This document shows, in pieces, positions 51,601 through 60,617 of a stretch of DNA of 64,000 bases; the stretch's first letter is position 1, and each line of letters starts with the position of its first letter. Both the position numbers and the translations under genes were made by a program. Source of the DNA: Streptomyces sp. CB01635 (GTDB lineage: Bacteria; Actinomycetota; Actinomycetes; Streptomycetales; Streptomycetaceae); assembly GCF_002803065.1 (NCBI RefSeq), contig NZ_NNBL01000003.1, positions 1,199,461-1,263,460 on the forward strand, written 5' to 3'. The notes below the pieces were generated by a model that worked only from the letters and a program-made list of their open reading frames with translations, made no database searches and was not told the DNA's origin.

Positions 51601-52872
51601 GCCGAGGTCGCCCTCGGCGACGGCGGTGGCGACCTGGGCGATGTTGCGGACCTGGGAGGTCAGGTTGTCGGCCATGAAGTTGACGCTCTCCGTGAGGTCT
51701 TTCCAGACCCCGGACACGCCCCTGACCTGCGCGCGTCCGCCGAGCTGTCCCTCGGTGCCGACCTCGCGGGCGACGCGGGTGACCTCGTCGGCGAAGGCGG
51801 AGAGCTGATCCACCATGGTGTTGATCGTCGACTTCAGCTGAAGGATCTCGCCCCGGACCTCCACGGTGATCTTCTGGCTCAGATCGCCGTTCGCGACGGC
51901 GGTGGTCACCTGGGCGATGTTGCGGACCTGGGAGGTCAGGTTCGACGCCATGAAGTTCACGCTGTCGGTGAGGTCTTTCCAGACCCCGGAAGCGCCCCTG
52001 ACCTGCGCGCGTCCGCCGAGCTGTCCTTCGGTGCCGACCTCACGGGCGACCCTGGTCACTTCGTCGGCGAATGCCCGCAGCTGGTCCACCATCTTGTTGA
52101 CGGTGAGTTTCAGCTCCAGCAGCTCGCCGGTGGCCTCGACGGTCACCTGCTGCGTCAGGTCGCCGCGCGCCACGGCGGTCGTCACCACCGCGATGTCCCG
52201 CACCTGGGCCGTCAGCCGCGACGCCATCGTGTTGACCGCCTCGGTCACGTGGAGCCAGTCGCCCGACAGCCCCTGTGCCTTCGCGCGGCCACCCAGGCGC
52301 CCCTCCGTGCCGACCTCACGGGCGACCCGGGTCACCTCACCGGTGAACAGGGAGAGCTGGTCCACCATGCGGTTCACGCCGATGCCCAGGCGCCGCAGGT
52401 CGCCGCGGAGCTGGCGGCTTCCGTCGTGCAGATCGACATGCTGCGTCAGGTCGCCGTCCGCGACGGCGTCGAGGACCCGCGTGGCCTTGGCGACGGGCCC
52501 CACCAGTGCTTCGATCGCCGTGTTGGCGGCCTCCACGTTCGTCGTCCAGGTGCCCGAGCCCGGACTCGCGGAAATGCGCTCGTCCAGCCGGCCCCGCCGG
52601 ATGATCTCGTGCCGGACGCGCTGGAGCTCCGTAGCGAGATGCGCGTTTCGCGCGGTGACCTGGTTGAGGACGGCGCTCATCTCCGCGACGACGGGGTCCT
52701 GCGGGGCGAGTTCGCCCACTTCCCGCGAACCGTCCGCACGCACTGTGAAGTCACCGTCGCGCAGGGCCTTCATCGCGGCGAGAAGCGGGCGCAGCTCACT
52801 CGTTCGGACCCAGTGTCCGGAGGTCTCAGTGGCCGGGTTGGCCGGGTCGGGCCGAGTCGTGTCCATGGTCAT
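48640..52872 (-). CDS. HAMP-array hybrid sensor histidine kinase (group III/Nik1-like)
   Basis: A 1410-residue soluble hybrid kinase with no membrane helix. Residues about 45-680 hold a chain of about eight HAMP units marked by GDL motifs ([36 protein letters not shown]) with conserved [13 protein letters not shown] connectors in six near-identical copies. A GAF domain follows ([11 protein letters not shown]), then HisKA with [11 protein letters not shown], HATPase_c ([22 protein letters not shown]), and a C-terminal receiver ([30 protein letters not shown]). The build recalls fungal group III osmosensors. The start at 52872 has an alternative ATG at 52866. Partner regulator overlaps downstream. 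Confidence 0.9.
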   Translation of the reverse strand: MTMDTTRPDPANPATETSGHWVRTSELRPLLAAMKALRDGDFTVRADGSREVGELAPQDPVVAEMSAVLNQVTARNAHLATELQRVRHEIIRRGRLDERISASPGSGTWTTNVEAANTAIEALVGPVAKATRVLDAVADGDLTQHVDLHDGSRQLRGDLRRLGIGVNRMVDQLSLFTGEVTRVAREVGTEGRLGGRAKAQGLSGDWLHVTEAVNTMASRLTAQVRDIAVVTTAVARGDLTQQVTVEATGELLELKLTVNKMVDQLRAFADEVTRVAREVGTEGQLGGRAQVRGASGVWKDLTDSVNFMASNLTSQVRNIAQVTTAVANGDLSQKITVEVRGEILQLKSTINTMVDQLSAFADEVTRVAREVGTEGQLGGRAQVRGVSGVWKDLTESVNFMADNLTSQVRNIAQVATAVAEGDLGKTITVEAKGEILELKSTINTMVDQLSAFADEVTRVAREVGTEGNLGGQAQVRGASGVWKDLTDNVNFMALNLTSQVRNIAQVTTAVANGDLSKKIDVDARGEILELKDTVNTMVQQLRAFADEVTRVAREVGTEGRLGGRAQVHGASGVWENLTDNVNFMADNLTSQVRNIAQVATAVARGDLSKKIDVDARGEILELKTTINTMVDTLSAFASEVTRVAREVGSEGQLGGQARVEGVYGTWKRLTTSVNELALNLTTQVRAIAEVASAVTQGDMSGSISVEAQGEVATLKDNINLMVANLRETTRAKDWLESNLARIAGLMQGHRDLVEVADLILRELTPLVNAQYGAFFLAEASAESGEDLELLAGYGTGQEEGHRPRPRLSLGGPGWGLITQAAAEKRRILVDAVPADYITISSGLGAAPPASIVILPILFEDRVLGVIELASFSRFSEVHLAFVDQFVNTIGVSINTIIANSRTESLLSESQRLTAELRQRSDELQLTNAKLEEKAALLATSSQYKSEFLANMSHELRTPLNSLLVLSRLLADNPSGRLSAEEVEFAVTIHQAGSDLLQLINDILDLSKIEAGRMDVHPKKLPLNKLLDYVRATFQPLSGDRGLSFDITVGEDVPQELYSDEQRLQQILRNLLSNAVKFTSSGGVELLVERATPTNFEEETLRDADAVIGLAVKDTGIGIQPEMLSGIFEAFQQSDGATNRKYGGTGLGLSISRDMAALLGGRIMAESEPGVGSTFTLFVPVHYTAPIVEPLPASGDVQAIAGPGSAGSRPAALSGTAQYEALSTREAAPLTRVRTPDELGSLAIADEHTSWPETTRLKEWLTGDAAGVLANRRILIVDDDIRNVFALTHVLGRVGISVKYAENGREGLEVLDRTPDVSLVLMDIMMPEMDGYEMIGAMRRTPRFANLPVIALTAKAMPGDREKAIESGANDYIPKPVDVDRLLSVICRLLDPHTPSEPPPGNPGDTTGQAT
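50890..52360. repeat. 276-bp tandem repeats encoding HAMP units
   Basis: Conserved DNA blocks such as GGGTGACCTCGTCGGCGAA recur every 276 bp (for example near 51227, 51503 and 51779), equal to 92 codons, inside the HAMP-array kinase gene. Identity between neighbouring copies is high at the DNA level, so unequal recombination could change repeat number. Boundaries are approximate. Confidence 0.8.
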
Positions 52873-52992
52873 GAACCACCCTCTGCCGGGAGTTCGTCGC
52901 GCACACCAGCGGCCTGTTTAGGCATGTTTGTCATATTATAAGGGGCACGAAAATACTTCTCCCAGACGCTGTCGGCGGACCCAGGGGGCGTC

Positions 52993-54888
52993 GTGATCCC
53001 GTTGCCCGCACACTCGGCTGATTTCGTGTGCAGCAAGGAGTTGCCGGCGAACCAGCTCGCGTCCGCACAGGCGCGAAGATTTCTGCGTGAGGTGCTGGCG
53101 GGCAGAATGCCGTCCACCGCGACGCCTCCCGGCCAAAACCCCGTTCCGGCCGCCGGGCAGGTCCCGCAGGGGCTCATCGACAATGCCGTCCTGCTGGTCA
53201 GCGAGCTGGTCACCAACGCCGTCGTGTACGCGGGCACCGACATCGACGTGGTCTGCCGCCTGGAGCGGCACCCGGACACCGGACTGGCCGTAGTCGTGGA
53301 GGTCGTGGACCGCCACCCCTCCAGAGGCGTACGCGCCGCGGCGGACGCCCGGCACGGCGAACCCGGCTACGGCCTCCAGCTGGTGAGCGCGATCTCCCAG
53401 GCCTGGGGCGTGACCTACCGACGGTCGGAGAAGCGGGTGTGGTTCCGGCTGGAGGCCTCGTCGGCGGAGCCGGGATCCGTGGTGACCCAGGCCGCTGCGG
53501 CCCGTACCGGCGAGGCCGCGGGGCCCGGGACCGGGCAGGCACCGCCCGGCATCGCGGAATCGACCGACGCGAGGGAACACCTGGTGCGCAGCCATGGGTA
53601 CGCCGCCGAGTGGGTCGACCACAGCGGCCCGTCGTTCCTCGCCGAGACCAGCGAGCTTCTCGCCGGGCAGCTTGACCAGAGCATGGTCGCCGCGCTCGCG
53701 GCCCAGCTGCTCGTACCCCGCCTCGCGGACTGGTGCGGCATCTGGCTGAGAACCCAGGGGGGAGGGCTGCAACTGGCCCGGGTCTGGCACGTCGACGAGC
53801 GGCGCATCGTGCCGCTGCGCGAGGAACTGGAGCGGATCCCGCCGTCCGCGGGCATCCGCGCCGGGGGCACGCCCTGGCCCTGGCCGGAGAGCGGCGGGGC
53901 CGACCGTGCGGGCGGGTCGGCGTTCGCCTTCCCGCTCGCCATCCGTGACACGGACGTCGGGATACTGCTCCTCGGCCGGACCGGCCATCTGCAGATGACC
54001 GACGCGGTGGTGCGCATGGTCGACGACGTGGCCCGCCGCGTCGCACAGGCCGTGTACACCGCCCGCCAGTACACGAGACAGACGACCATCAGCGTCGCCC
54101 TCCAGCGCAGGCAGCTGCCGACGACCCTGGCCAGCATCGCGGGAATCGACACCGCGATCGTCTACGAGCCGCACGGCGAGGGCCAGACCGTCGGCGGCGA
54201 CTTCTACGACGTCTTCCCGAAGGGCGAGGGCCGCTGGTGCTTCCTGCTCGGGGACGTGCAGGGGAAGGACCCGGAGGCGATGTCCGTCACCGGCCTCGCC
54301 CGGCATCTGGTGCGACTCCTGGCGCGCGAAGGCCACGGCGTCGAATCGGTTCTCGACCGGCTGAACATCGCCATGGCGGAGGACAGCGCCGAAGCGCTGA
54401 CGGCCGACGGCGAGCAGGCGGCCACCCGCTTCCTGAGCCTGTTGTACGGGGAGCTGGCCGTCGAACCGGGCGTGGCAGGAGCCCGCTGCCGGGTCGCCAG
54501 CGCCGGCCACCCCCCGCCCCTCCATCTGTTCACCGACGGCAGAGTGGAACCGGCGTGCGAGCCCCGGATGCTGCTCGGCATCGACGAGGGCGCCGAATTC
54601 CGGGCCAGCACCTTCCATCTCGCACCCGGTGAAACGCTGCTCTGCGTGACCGATGGCGTCACCGAACGACGCCGCGGCAACTGGCAGTTGGACGACGACG
54701 ACGGTCTCGCGGACGTGCTCCGCCAGGGCATGGGCCTCGGCGCCAAGGCGCTCGCGGAGCATGTGCGGCGAGCGGCACACGACTTCGGGACGGGCCCGGT
54801 CGAGGACGACCTGTCGGTACTGGTGCTCCAGGCGCTGGCGGCCGACGCGCGCACGTGCCACGTTCCGAAGCCGCCGCCCCGCGCCTGA
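52993..54888 (+). CDS. ATPase/GAF/SpoIIE-type PP2C phosphatase
   Basis: A 631-residue protein of three parts. Residues about 15-155 form an anti-sigma-like GHKL ATPase (VLLVSELVTNAVVYA as N-box, GYGLQLVSAISQAWG as G-box). Residues about 215-370 form a GAF-like domain (IVPLREELERIPPSAGIRAG). Residues about 380-620 form the SpoIIE/RsbU phosphatase: TVGGDFYDVFP, LLGDVQGKDPEAM, VASAGHPPPLHLF and LLCVTDGVTERR. Such enzymes act in sigma-factor partner switching. GTG at 52993. It diverges from the HAMP-array kinase, which could indicate joint regulation. Confidence 0.88.
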   Translation: MIPLPAHSADFVCSKELPANQLASAQARRFLREVLAGRMPSTATPPGQNPVPAAGQVPQGLIDNAVLLVSELVTNAVVYAGTDIDVVCRLERHPDTGLAVVVEVVDRHPSRGVRAAADARHGEPGYGLQLVSAISQAWGVTYRRSEKRVWFRLEASSAEPGSVVTQAAAARTGEAAGPGTGQAPPGIAESTDAREHLVRSHGYAAEWVDHSGPSFLAETSELLAGQLDQSMVAALAAQLLVPRLADWCGIWLRTQGGGLQLARVWHVDERRIVPLREELERIPPSAGIRAGGTPWPWPESGGADRAGGSAFAFPLAIRDTDVGILLLGRTGHLQMTDAVVRMVDDVARRVAQAVYTARQYTRQTTISVALQRRQLPTTLASIAGIDTAIVYEPHGEGQTVGGDFYDVFPKGEGRWCFLLGDVQGKDPEAMSVTGLARHLVRLLAREGHGVESVLDRLNIAMAEDSAEALTADGEQAATRFLSLLYGELAVEPGVAGARCRVASAGHPPPLHLFTDGRVEPACEPRMLLGIDEGAEFRASTFHLAPGETLLCVTDGVTERRRGNWQLDDDDGLADVLRQGMGLGAKALAEHVRRAAHDFGTGPVEDDLSVLVLQALAADARTCHVPKPPPRA

Positions 54889-55004
54889 CGTCGGGGTTCG
54901 GGCCGTCCGGCCGCGATTGATGCAAGTCGGGACGGGGTTCCCCTTCCATCGACAGGTGCAGGGACCATACTGGTCGAGCCCCCGATCACCCACAGAACGA
55001 TTCC

Positions 55005-56156
55005 ATGGCCAAGAACAGCAGCTCCTCGACCATCGCCCCCGACACCGCGTGGCTGGGGCGCGGGCGCCATCTCGGGCCCGAGCCCGAGCAGGACGTCCGG
55101 CGCAACCTGATCGCCCTCAAGGCGGCCGGGGTGCTCGACGACTTCCTGGACCTCGACCCCGTCGAGGCGGCCCGCTCCACCGCCCTGCACCCGCGGGACG
55201 AATCCGCCGACCCCGGTCCGACGGCCCGCCGCCTCTTCGAGGCCCGCTGGCGCGTCGCCGACGACGTCACCGTGCGCGCACAGCTGACGACGTACGACCC
55301 CGAGGCCCGCCGCAAGGAGGGCGAGGGCGTCACCTGGGTCCTCGCAGCCGAGGCGCAGCGGGCGTGGGACGCGCACTGGCCCTCGCCCGCCACCATGTTC
55401 TGGCCCGACAGCGACCGGGTCGACTGGGACCACGACACCGTGCCGGGCGTGCGCCTGCGGGCCGCGAACTACCTGCCCAAGGACGACGACGAGCTGCGTC
55501 ACCGGCTGCGGGACTGCACCCGTAACAGCTGGTTCATCCATGTCGTGGTGCACGAGGCGATGACGCCGGACGCCATGGGGCAGAAACCTGTCTCGGCGTT
55601 CCTGCCGCCCAGCCTGCGGCACCGGGTGGTCGAGCACCGGGGCACGCCGGACCAGGCCCAGATCGCCGACGTCGCGATGAAGCGGGAGCTGAGCCTGCGG
55701 ATGCCGCGCGGCGGCGCCGTCGTTCTGCCCACGGTGCCGCCCGTCCCGGGGTACGAGGCGGAGCGCTTCACGGTGCGCAGCGTCTTCCTGGACGGTTCCG
55801 AACCGACCGAACTCCTCGACAGGATCAGGGAGTTCGCCGCGCTGCCGAGGTCGATGCCCGATGACGCCGAGCGGGCCCTGACGCGGCTGCGCCAGGGCTG
55901 GCACCTGCTCACTCCGGACGAGGAGCTGGTCCATGCCCAGGGCATGGTCGTCAGATACGCCGAGGCACTGGAGGCCATGACGAAGTCCTGTGACCTCTAC
56001 CGGGAGGCGGCCGAGGCGGCGCAGGCCGCGCTGGCGGAGGCGACCGGCGGCGCGGGTGTGCCCCGGCCTGTCGACCCGGGCTCGGCCAGACTGGACGGCT
56101 CGCCGCTGACCGCCTTCACGAAGGCGTTCGGCCGCTTCCGGGGCCCGAACAAGTAG
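55005..56156 (+). CDS. Uncharacterised conserved actinobacterial protein
   Basis: A 383-residue soluble protein with no recognised family. Visible are a Rossmann-unlike N-terminal half (TAWLGRGRHLGPEPEQDVRR), a tryptophan-rich middle (WPSPATMFWPDSDRVDWDHD), NSWFIHVVVHEAMTPD, a C-terminal helical region (RALTRLRQGWHLLTPDEEL) and a Lys-ending tail. It has no signal peptide or membrane helix. The gene starts with ATG at 55005, 116 bp after the phosphatase stop, and ends 200 bp before the next gene, so it is probably its own unit. No function is proposed. Confidence 0.6.
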   Translation: MAKNSSSSTIAPDTAWLGRGRHLGPEPEQDVRRNLIALKAAGVLDDFLDLDPVEAARSTALHPRDESADPGPTARRLFEARWRVADDVTVRAQLTTYDPEARRKEGEGVTWVLAAEAQRAWDAHWPSPATMFWPDSDRVDWDHDTVPGVRLRAANYLPKDDDELRHRLRDCTRNSWFIHVVVHEAMTPDAMGQKPVSAFLPPSLRHRVVEHRGTPDQAQIADVAMKRELSLRMPRGGAVVLPTVPPVPGYEAERFTVRSVFLDGSEPTELLDRIREFAALPRSMPDDAERALTRLRQGWHLLTPDEELVHAQGMVVRYAEALEAMTKSCDLYREAAEAAQAALAEATGGAGVPRPVDPGSARLDGSPLTAFTKAFGRFRGPNK

Positions 56157-56356
56157 GGGCGCCGACGCCCTGGGGGCAACGGCAGGGCAGTGGTCCGGCC
56201 AGTTGGCTGATCATGCGGGTCCGGAAGCTGACCGTGCGGGCTCTGAAGGTGCCGGTTGCCGCCGCTGGTGCGATCTTGCTGGGGGGCGACCGATGACTTC
56301 CGGCCGCCCCGGGAGTCAGTAATCCCAGACAGGCACCTGATCCGTCCGGAGGCACC

Positions 56357-57049
56357 ATGGCCACCACCGAAAACGCCCTGCCGTCCGTCGTCGACGCGGC
56401 CACCTGGCAGAAGGAGCTGGCGGCGCTGCGCGTCCGGGAGAAGGCCGCCACCAGGGAGCTCGACGCCATCGCCGCCCAGCGCCGTCAGCTGCCGATGGTC
56501 GAGATGCCCGACTACGTACTGGAGGGCGAGGACGGCCCGGTCCGCCTCGCGGAGATCTTCGGCGACCACCCGCAGCTGATCGTCTACAACCACATGTGGT
56601 TCGAGGACGCGGAGTGGCAGTGCAGCGGCTGCACCGGCTTCACGACCCAGTTCACCCGGCTCATGGGCCTGGAGAAGTTCGACGCCCGGTTCGTGATCGT
56701 CACCCAGGGCCCGATCGACGAGGCGCTCGCCTACAAGCGCAAGGTCGGGAACGAGATGACGTGGTACTCGACGGCGAACAGCTCGTTCGGCGGCGACGTC
56801 GGCGCCCCGCCGAACGCCGGATTCGCGGTCAACGTGTTCCTGCGCGACGGCGACAAGGTGTACCGGACCTGGCACACCGACGGCCGCGGCGTCGAGGGCC
56901 TGAGCTATCTGTTCGGCCTGGTCGACCTGCTGCCGTACGGCCGCCAGGAGGAGTGGCAGGACTCGCCGGAGGGCTGGCCGCAGCAGCCGACGTACAGCCG
57001 GTGGGCCGAGTCGGCGGAGATGGCGGCGGCATACGGCGAGAACAGCTGA
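56357..57049 (+). CDS. DUF899 thioredoxin-fold family protein
   Basis: A 230-residue member of the DUF899 (thioredoxin-like) family. The hallmark is the segment IVYNHMWFEDAEWQCSGCTG (Cys-x-x-Cys type CSGC), with FDARFVIVTQGPIDEALAYK after it. The N-terminal helical ELAALRVREKAATRELDAIA and a C-terminal YGRQEEWQDSPEGWP are typical. A disulfide-linked redox role is inferred from the CxxC, but no function is established for the family. ATG at 56357. Confidence 0.88.
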   Translation: MATTENALPSVVDAATWQKELAALRVREKAATRELDAIAAQRRQLPMVEMPDYVLEGEDGPVRLAEIFGDHPQLIVYNHMWFEDAEWQCSGCTGFTTQFTRLMGLEKFDARFVIVTQGPIDEALAYKRKVGNEMTWYSTANSSFGGDVGAPPNAGFAVNVFLRDGDKVYRTWHTDGRGVEGLSYLFGLVDLLPYGRQEEWQDSPEGWPQQPTYSRWAESAEMAAAYGENS

Positions 57050-57080
57050 CTTCACCCGTCCGTGGTGTCCGCGCGTGCGC

Positions 57081-57704
57081 TCAGCTGATGCCCGTACCGC
57101 AGTCCGCACGGATGCCGGCGCTCGCGGCCGGGGAGTCGTCCGCCCAAATGCCGGCGACCTCGACCGTGACCGCCAGGCGGTAGTTGTAGGTGCCGACCGG
57201 TCCGCGCGGGCAGGGCGCTGAGACGGTTCCGTGGGCCTGGTGTTGGGCGGTTGTCCAGGGGGTGTCGCGGCGCTTGCTGTAGGCGCGCCGGCCGGACCAG
57301 CTGTCCCGCTGGATCTCGTGGCGCTGCCGGATCCGCGCGTGGTGGCCAGAACAATGCGTGCGGAAGCCTGCGGAGTGGATCGTCGCGCGGGGTGCGGCGC
57401 CGCCGAGCACGATCTCGCCGTCCTGTGCGACGGAGGAGACGGTGGTGGTGCACCACCAGCCGTGGACCTCGATGATGTCGACGTTGTCGCACTCGGTCTG
57501 GCCGACGGGTGCGCGATAGTCGTTGCTCCGGACGGACTTGGGGTCCTTGGGTGCGGCGTCGACATCACCGATCGTCATGCGCAGGGATCCGCCGGGCAGT
57601 TCCTCGGCCCGCCAGGCGTCTTCGTCTGGTGCGGCTCGGCGGCGGCTCTCGGACTCGCGTGGTTCCTCTGTGTATGCCGCGTCGTCGCTGGTGGGGGCCG
57701 ACAA
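57081..57704 (-). CDS. Hypothetical cysteine-containing protein
   Basis: A frame of up to 207 codons with typical codon bias. The first 45 residues are charged and disordered (Glu/Arg/Ser). The rest has several cysteines and tryptophans (TECDNVDIIEVHGWWCTTTV, AGFRTHCSGHHARI, SAPCPRGPVGTYNYRLAVTV). No family is recognised and no signal peptide is seen. TTG at 57704 follows a TACTAG -10-like sequence, so the message could be leaderless; a downstream start (ATG at about 57578) is possible. It is divergent from the DUF3592 gene. Confidence 0.5.
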   Translation of the reverse strand: MSAPTSDDAAYTEEPRESESRRRAAPDEDAWRAEELPGGSLRMTIGDVDAAPKDPKSVRSNDYRAPVGQTECDNVDIIEVHGWWCTTTVSSVAQDGEIVLGGAAPRATIHSAGFRTHCSGHHARIRQRHEIQRDSWSGRRAYSKRRDTPWTTAQHQAHGTVSAPCPRGPVGTYNYRLAVTVEVAGIWADDSPAASAGIRADCGTGIS

Positions 57705-57842
57705 TCTAGTACGCCGAATCCCGCCGGGGACCAGGACCCCGGAGTTCCCCTGCGTCGTGATCGACGTGCGTGGGGGCGGGTGCGCAGCGGTTTTTGCACT
57801 TGGGATAGCGTCCTCTCACTCCGGACAAGTGAGAGGGACGTT

Positions 57843-58361
57843 GTGCAGGTTCAGGTACGTGGGCGGCGGAGTGCCGGCTGGTGGATCACGTTCGGGGTCA
57901 TCGCGTTCGGGACGCTGTTCTTCGCCATCGGGGCGATCGTGGGAGGGGTTTCGATCTCGTTCGTGACGGATGCGGAGCGTGCCGAGGGAACCGTGGTGTA
58001 CCTGGAGTGGCAGGGCGGCCACGTCAGCTCGTCCAGCAAGTCACGGCAGAGCAGCGGGCCCACGGCGCACCCGGTCGTCGAGTTCACGCCGGCGGGCGGT
58101 GCGCCGACGACGTTCCGGAGCTCAATGGGCTCCAACCCACCGGCGTACGACGAGGGTGAGCGGGTTGACGTCCTGTACCGCGCTGATGACCCGGAGGACG
58201 CGAAGATCGACGGTTTTGTCTCGCTGTGGCTGATTCCGCTGGTCTTCTGTGGGATCGGACTGCTGATCGCGGGCATCGGTACGGCCATTGCGATCGCGAC
58301 GCGGCGGCGCTCCCGCCTCACCCTCAGCGGATCCGGGACCGCGGTTCCTTCGGTCGGCTGA
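57843..58361 (+). CDS. DUF3592 membrane protein
   Basis: A 172-residue protein. An N-terminal membrane helix (WWITFGVIAFGTLFFAIGAI) is followed by an extracytoplasmic domain (about 40-120) with TAHPVVEFTPAGGAPTTFRS and VDVLYRADDPEDAKIDGF, which identify DUF3592, and a second helix (LVFCGIGLLIAGIGTAIAI) near the C-terminus. The GTG at 57843 has GAGAGG six bases upstream. Its last 38 bp overlap the convergent reductase gene tail to tail. Function unknown. Confidence 0.82.
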   Translation: MQVQVRGRRSAGWWITFGVIAFGTLFFAIGAIVGGVSISFVTDAERAEGTVVYLEWQGGHVSSSSKSRQSSGPTAHPVVEFTPAGGAPTTFRSSMGSNPPAYDEGERVDVLYRADDPEDAKIDGFVSLWLIPLVFCGIGLLIAGIGTAIAIATRRRSRLTLSGSGTAVPSVG

Positions 58362-59403
58362 CAGCTCGGTGCGGCGGGCGGGGCGTTTCGCCTTCACAGA
58401 GCCCGAGTTGAATGAGGCTCCTGGCGGTGTCGACGATCGTGGTCGCCGTGTCGCGCGGTTCCCAGCCGAGCATGGTGCGGGCCTTTGCGGTGTGGAGTAC
58501 GGGGATGCCGCCCGACTGCCGGACGGCGTCCCGCAGGGTGGGGTTGCTGACGGCGGCCTCGCGCACTTCGTCGGGGGTCAGTTCGCGGGTCGGGACGCGC
58601 GCGGCAGCCTCGCCGAGGTGCTCGCGGAGGATCCGGGCCAGCTGGAGGAAGCTGATGGCGGGGCCGTTGGAGGCGAGGAACCGTTCGCCGGCGGCCGCCG
58701 GGTGGGTCAGCGCCCGGACGTGGATGTCCGCCACGTCACGCACGTCGACCACGCCGAAGTACACAGGCGGCACGACGGGCATCGCGCCGTCCAGCATCGC
58801 CTTGACGAGGCCGGTGGATGCGGACAGGTGAGGGCCGAGAAGCGGGCCGAAGATTCCGCTCGGGTTGATCACCGAGAGTTCGAGTCCACCGCCCTCCGCC
58901 TCGATGTAGTCCCATGCCGCCCGTTCCGCGATCGCCTTCGACCGGACATAAGGAGTGTTGTCGTCCGCTGGGTCGGTCCAGTCCGTCTCGGTGTAGACCT
59001 CACCGGGCTTGCGGCTGTAGCCCACAGCGGCGAACGACGACGTCAGCACGGTGCGCTTGACGCCCGCGTCCCGCGCCGCCCGCAGGACGCGAAGGGCACC
59101 GTCGCGAGCGGGGACGATGAGCTCGTCGGGGTCGTCCGGCTGCGCAGGCGGGAACGGCGACGCGACATGCGCGACATAGGTGCATCCGTCGACGGCGTCC
59201 TCCCAGCCCGCGTCATCGGTCAGATTCGCCTGCGCGAACTCCAGCCGCTCGGCACGCGGGCCCACCATGGCCCGCACGTCGTCCGCCCGGTTCATCGAGC
59301 GGACCGTCGTGCGGACCGGGAAACCCTCGTCGAGCAACCGCTTGACGACATGCGACCCCAGATAGCCGCTGCCGCCCGTCACCAGAACGAGATCGTTGTT
59401 CAT
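58324..59403 (-). CDS. NAD(P)-dependent dihydroflavonol-reductase-like SDR (epimerase family)
   Basis: A 359-residue extended SDR. The cofactor loop is LVTGGSGYLGSH (about 6-17), followed by the family's TVRSMNRADDVR, LTSSFAAVGYS with the active-site serine region, and the tyrosine/lysine motif as YVRSKAIAE. The N-terminal half strongly resembles plant dihydroflavonol reductase-type and bacterial aldehyde reductase proteins. It follows the MerR gene by 25 bp on the same strand and is probably controlled by it. Likely reduces an aldehyde or ketone. The open frame before the ATG at 59403 is ignored. Confidence 0.88.
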   Translation of the reverse strand: MNNDLVLVTGGSGYLGSHVVKRLLDEGFPVRTTVRSMNRADDVRAMVGPRAERLEFAQANLTDDAGWEDAVDGCTYVAHVASPFPPAQPDDPDELIVPARDGALRVLRAARDAGVKRTVLTSSFAAVGYSRKPGEVYTETDWTDPADDNTPYVRSKAIAERAAWDYIEAEGGGLELSVINPSGIFGPLLGPHLSASTGLVKAMLDGAMPVVPPVYFGVVDVRDVADIHVRALTHPAAAGERFLASNGPAISFLQLARILREHLGEAAARVPTRELTPDEVREAAVSNPTLRDAVRQSGGIPVLHTAKARTMLGWEPRDTATTIVDTARSLIQLGLCEGETPRPPHRAVSRPKEPRSRIR

Positions 59404-59428
59404 GGCGTACTCCTGCCTTTCCTTCTCA

Positions 59429-59887
59429 TCAACGTAGGTCGGCGATGACGGGGGTGACCTCGGCGACGGCGCGCTGCTCCGCCGCGGTGTCCCCACGCTC
59501 GCGCGCGGCCCACAGATCGGTCTTGAGCTGCAGGTAGCGCAGCCGGATCCGCATGCGCTCGATCTCCTCGGCAACGCGCTCGGCGTTGTCCTTGAACAGC
59601 TCGCGCAGACGCGGCGCGTCGCCGGTGTCGAGGTGTGCGAGGTAAGCGCGCATGTCCCGCACGCTCATCCCTGTCGACCGCAGGCAGCTCAGCGCCTCGA
59701 TGGTCTCCACGGCAGCCGGGCTGTAGCGCCGGTGACCGCTGCTCTCGTCGCGCCCCACGGTGCCGATCAGGCCGATCTTCTCGTAGTAGCGCAGCGTCGG
59801 CTCGGAGAGACCGGTACGCCTGGACACCTGCTGGATCGTGAGCGGTGTGGCGTCGTCCACCGCGCCGGGCCTGTACGTCATCGCCAT
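59429..59887 (-). CDS. MerR-family transcriptional regulator
   Basis: A 152-residue MerR regulator. The N-terminal helix-turn-helix and wing are LTIQQVSRRTGLSEPTLRYY, EKIGLIGTVGRDESSGHRRY and SPAAVETIEALSCLRSTGMS. A dimerisation helix follows (LRELFKDNAERVAEEIERMR). There are no clustered cysteines, so the effector is not a thiol-binding metal in the mercury fashion. GGAGGG lies seven bases before the ATG at 59887. It heads an operon with a reductase gene and has an 18-bp dyad just upstream. Confidence 0.9.
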   Translation of the reverse strand: MAMTYRPGAVDDATPLTIQQVSRRTGLSEPTLRYYEKIGLIGTVGRDESSGHRRYSPAAVETIEALSCLRSTGMSVRDMRAYLAHLDTGDAPRLRELFKDNAERVAEEIERMRIRLRYLQLKTDLWAARERGDTAAEQRAVAEVTPVIADLR

Positions 59888-59903
59888 GAGCCAACCCTCC
59901 AAT

Positions 59904-59921
59904 ACTTGAAGCGCTTGAAGT
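59904..59921. promoter_or_regulatory. 18-bp near-palindrome before the MerR gene
   Basis: ACTTGAAGCGCTTGAAGT is a dyad with a perfect AAGCGCTT centre and ACTT/AAGT outer arms, broken at one symmetric pair (16 of 18 bases). A -35-like TTGACT overlaps its edge on the minus strand (59924-59919). It is 17 bases before the MerR start, in the position where MerR regulators bind between promoter hexamers. Confidence 0.55.
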
Positions 59922-60017
59922 CAAGGCGCGCCCCTGGACCGTCGCCGGGTGGGTCGATCGGGCGCGGGGAGGGAGCTGAGCGCCCGACCTGAGGCCCGTC
60001 AGGCACACGTCGCGGCG

Positions 60018-60599
60018 TCAGGCGGTGAAGGCCTCGATCAGGGTCCAGATGGCGAGTCCGGCCATGCACGCGGCACCGATGCGCTGCACGGTCTTGAGAG
60101 GAACGCGCTTGGCGATGAAGCGGCCCACCAGCAGGGCTAGGGCGGAGACCGACATCAGCGCGAGGGCCGAGCCGAGGGCGGTGGGCAGCCAGGGGTTGGT
60201 GGCGGCCAGGTTGGCGGTGGTGATCTGGGTGAGGTCGCCCCATTCGCTGATGAAGACGGCCATGAAGGCGGTGGTGTAGACGGGCCAGAAACCGGTGACG
60301 GTCTTGGCGGCGCCTTCCTCGTCGTCATCGTCCCCGCCACGCAGCAGGACGACGGCGCCGAACGCGAACAGAGCGGCGGAGACCAGCTTGACGGCCATGG
60401 CCGGAAGCAGGCTGAGCAGGCTGCCCGCGCCGACAGCGATCGCGACATGCACGATGAAGGCGGTGGAGGTGCCGAACCACACGTAGAGCGGCCGCATCCG
60501 GGTGCCCATGGCCAGCGAGGCGAACATGGTCTTGTCGGGGAGTTCCGCGAGGAAGATCAGCCCGAAGGCGGTGAGAAACGCCAGGGGGTCGAAGGTCAT
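60018..60599 (-). CDS. TMEM165/GDT1-family (UPF0016) cation transporter
   Basis: A 193-residue integral membrane protein with six helices in two halves. The family's repeated ExGD(K/R)T motif appears as ELPDKT (about 19-24) in the first half and EWGDLT (about 120-125) in the second, separated by the acidic loop RGGDDDDEEG. Eukaryotic GDT1 and bacterial homologues move Mn2+ or Ca2+. A Mn2+ exporter role is plausible but not certain. ATG at 60599 follows AAGG; a stable folded leader lies upstream at 60618-60671. It is not in an operon with other genes. Confidence 0.87.
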   Translation of the reverse strand: MTFDPLAFLTAFGLIFLAELPDKTMFASLAMGTRMRPLYVWFGTSTAFIVHVAIAVGAGSLLSLLPAMAVKLVSAALFAFGAVVLLRGGDDDDEEGAAKTVTGFWPVYTTAFMAVFISEWGDLTQITTANLAATNPWLPTALGSALALMSVSALALLVGRFIAKRVPLKTVQRIGAACMAGLAIWTLIEAFTA

Positions 60600-60617
60600 T
60601 GCCTTGCTTTCTGCTGG

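Noticed and set aside
48634..52941. A 1435-codon open frame on the plus strand opposite the HAMP-array kinase
   Set aside because: It has a composition rich in Arg, Val, Gly, His and Leu, no recognisable domain, and fully overlaps a well-supported kinase gene. High-GC codon bias and the repeats create it.
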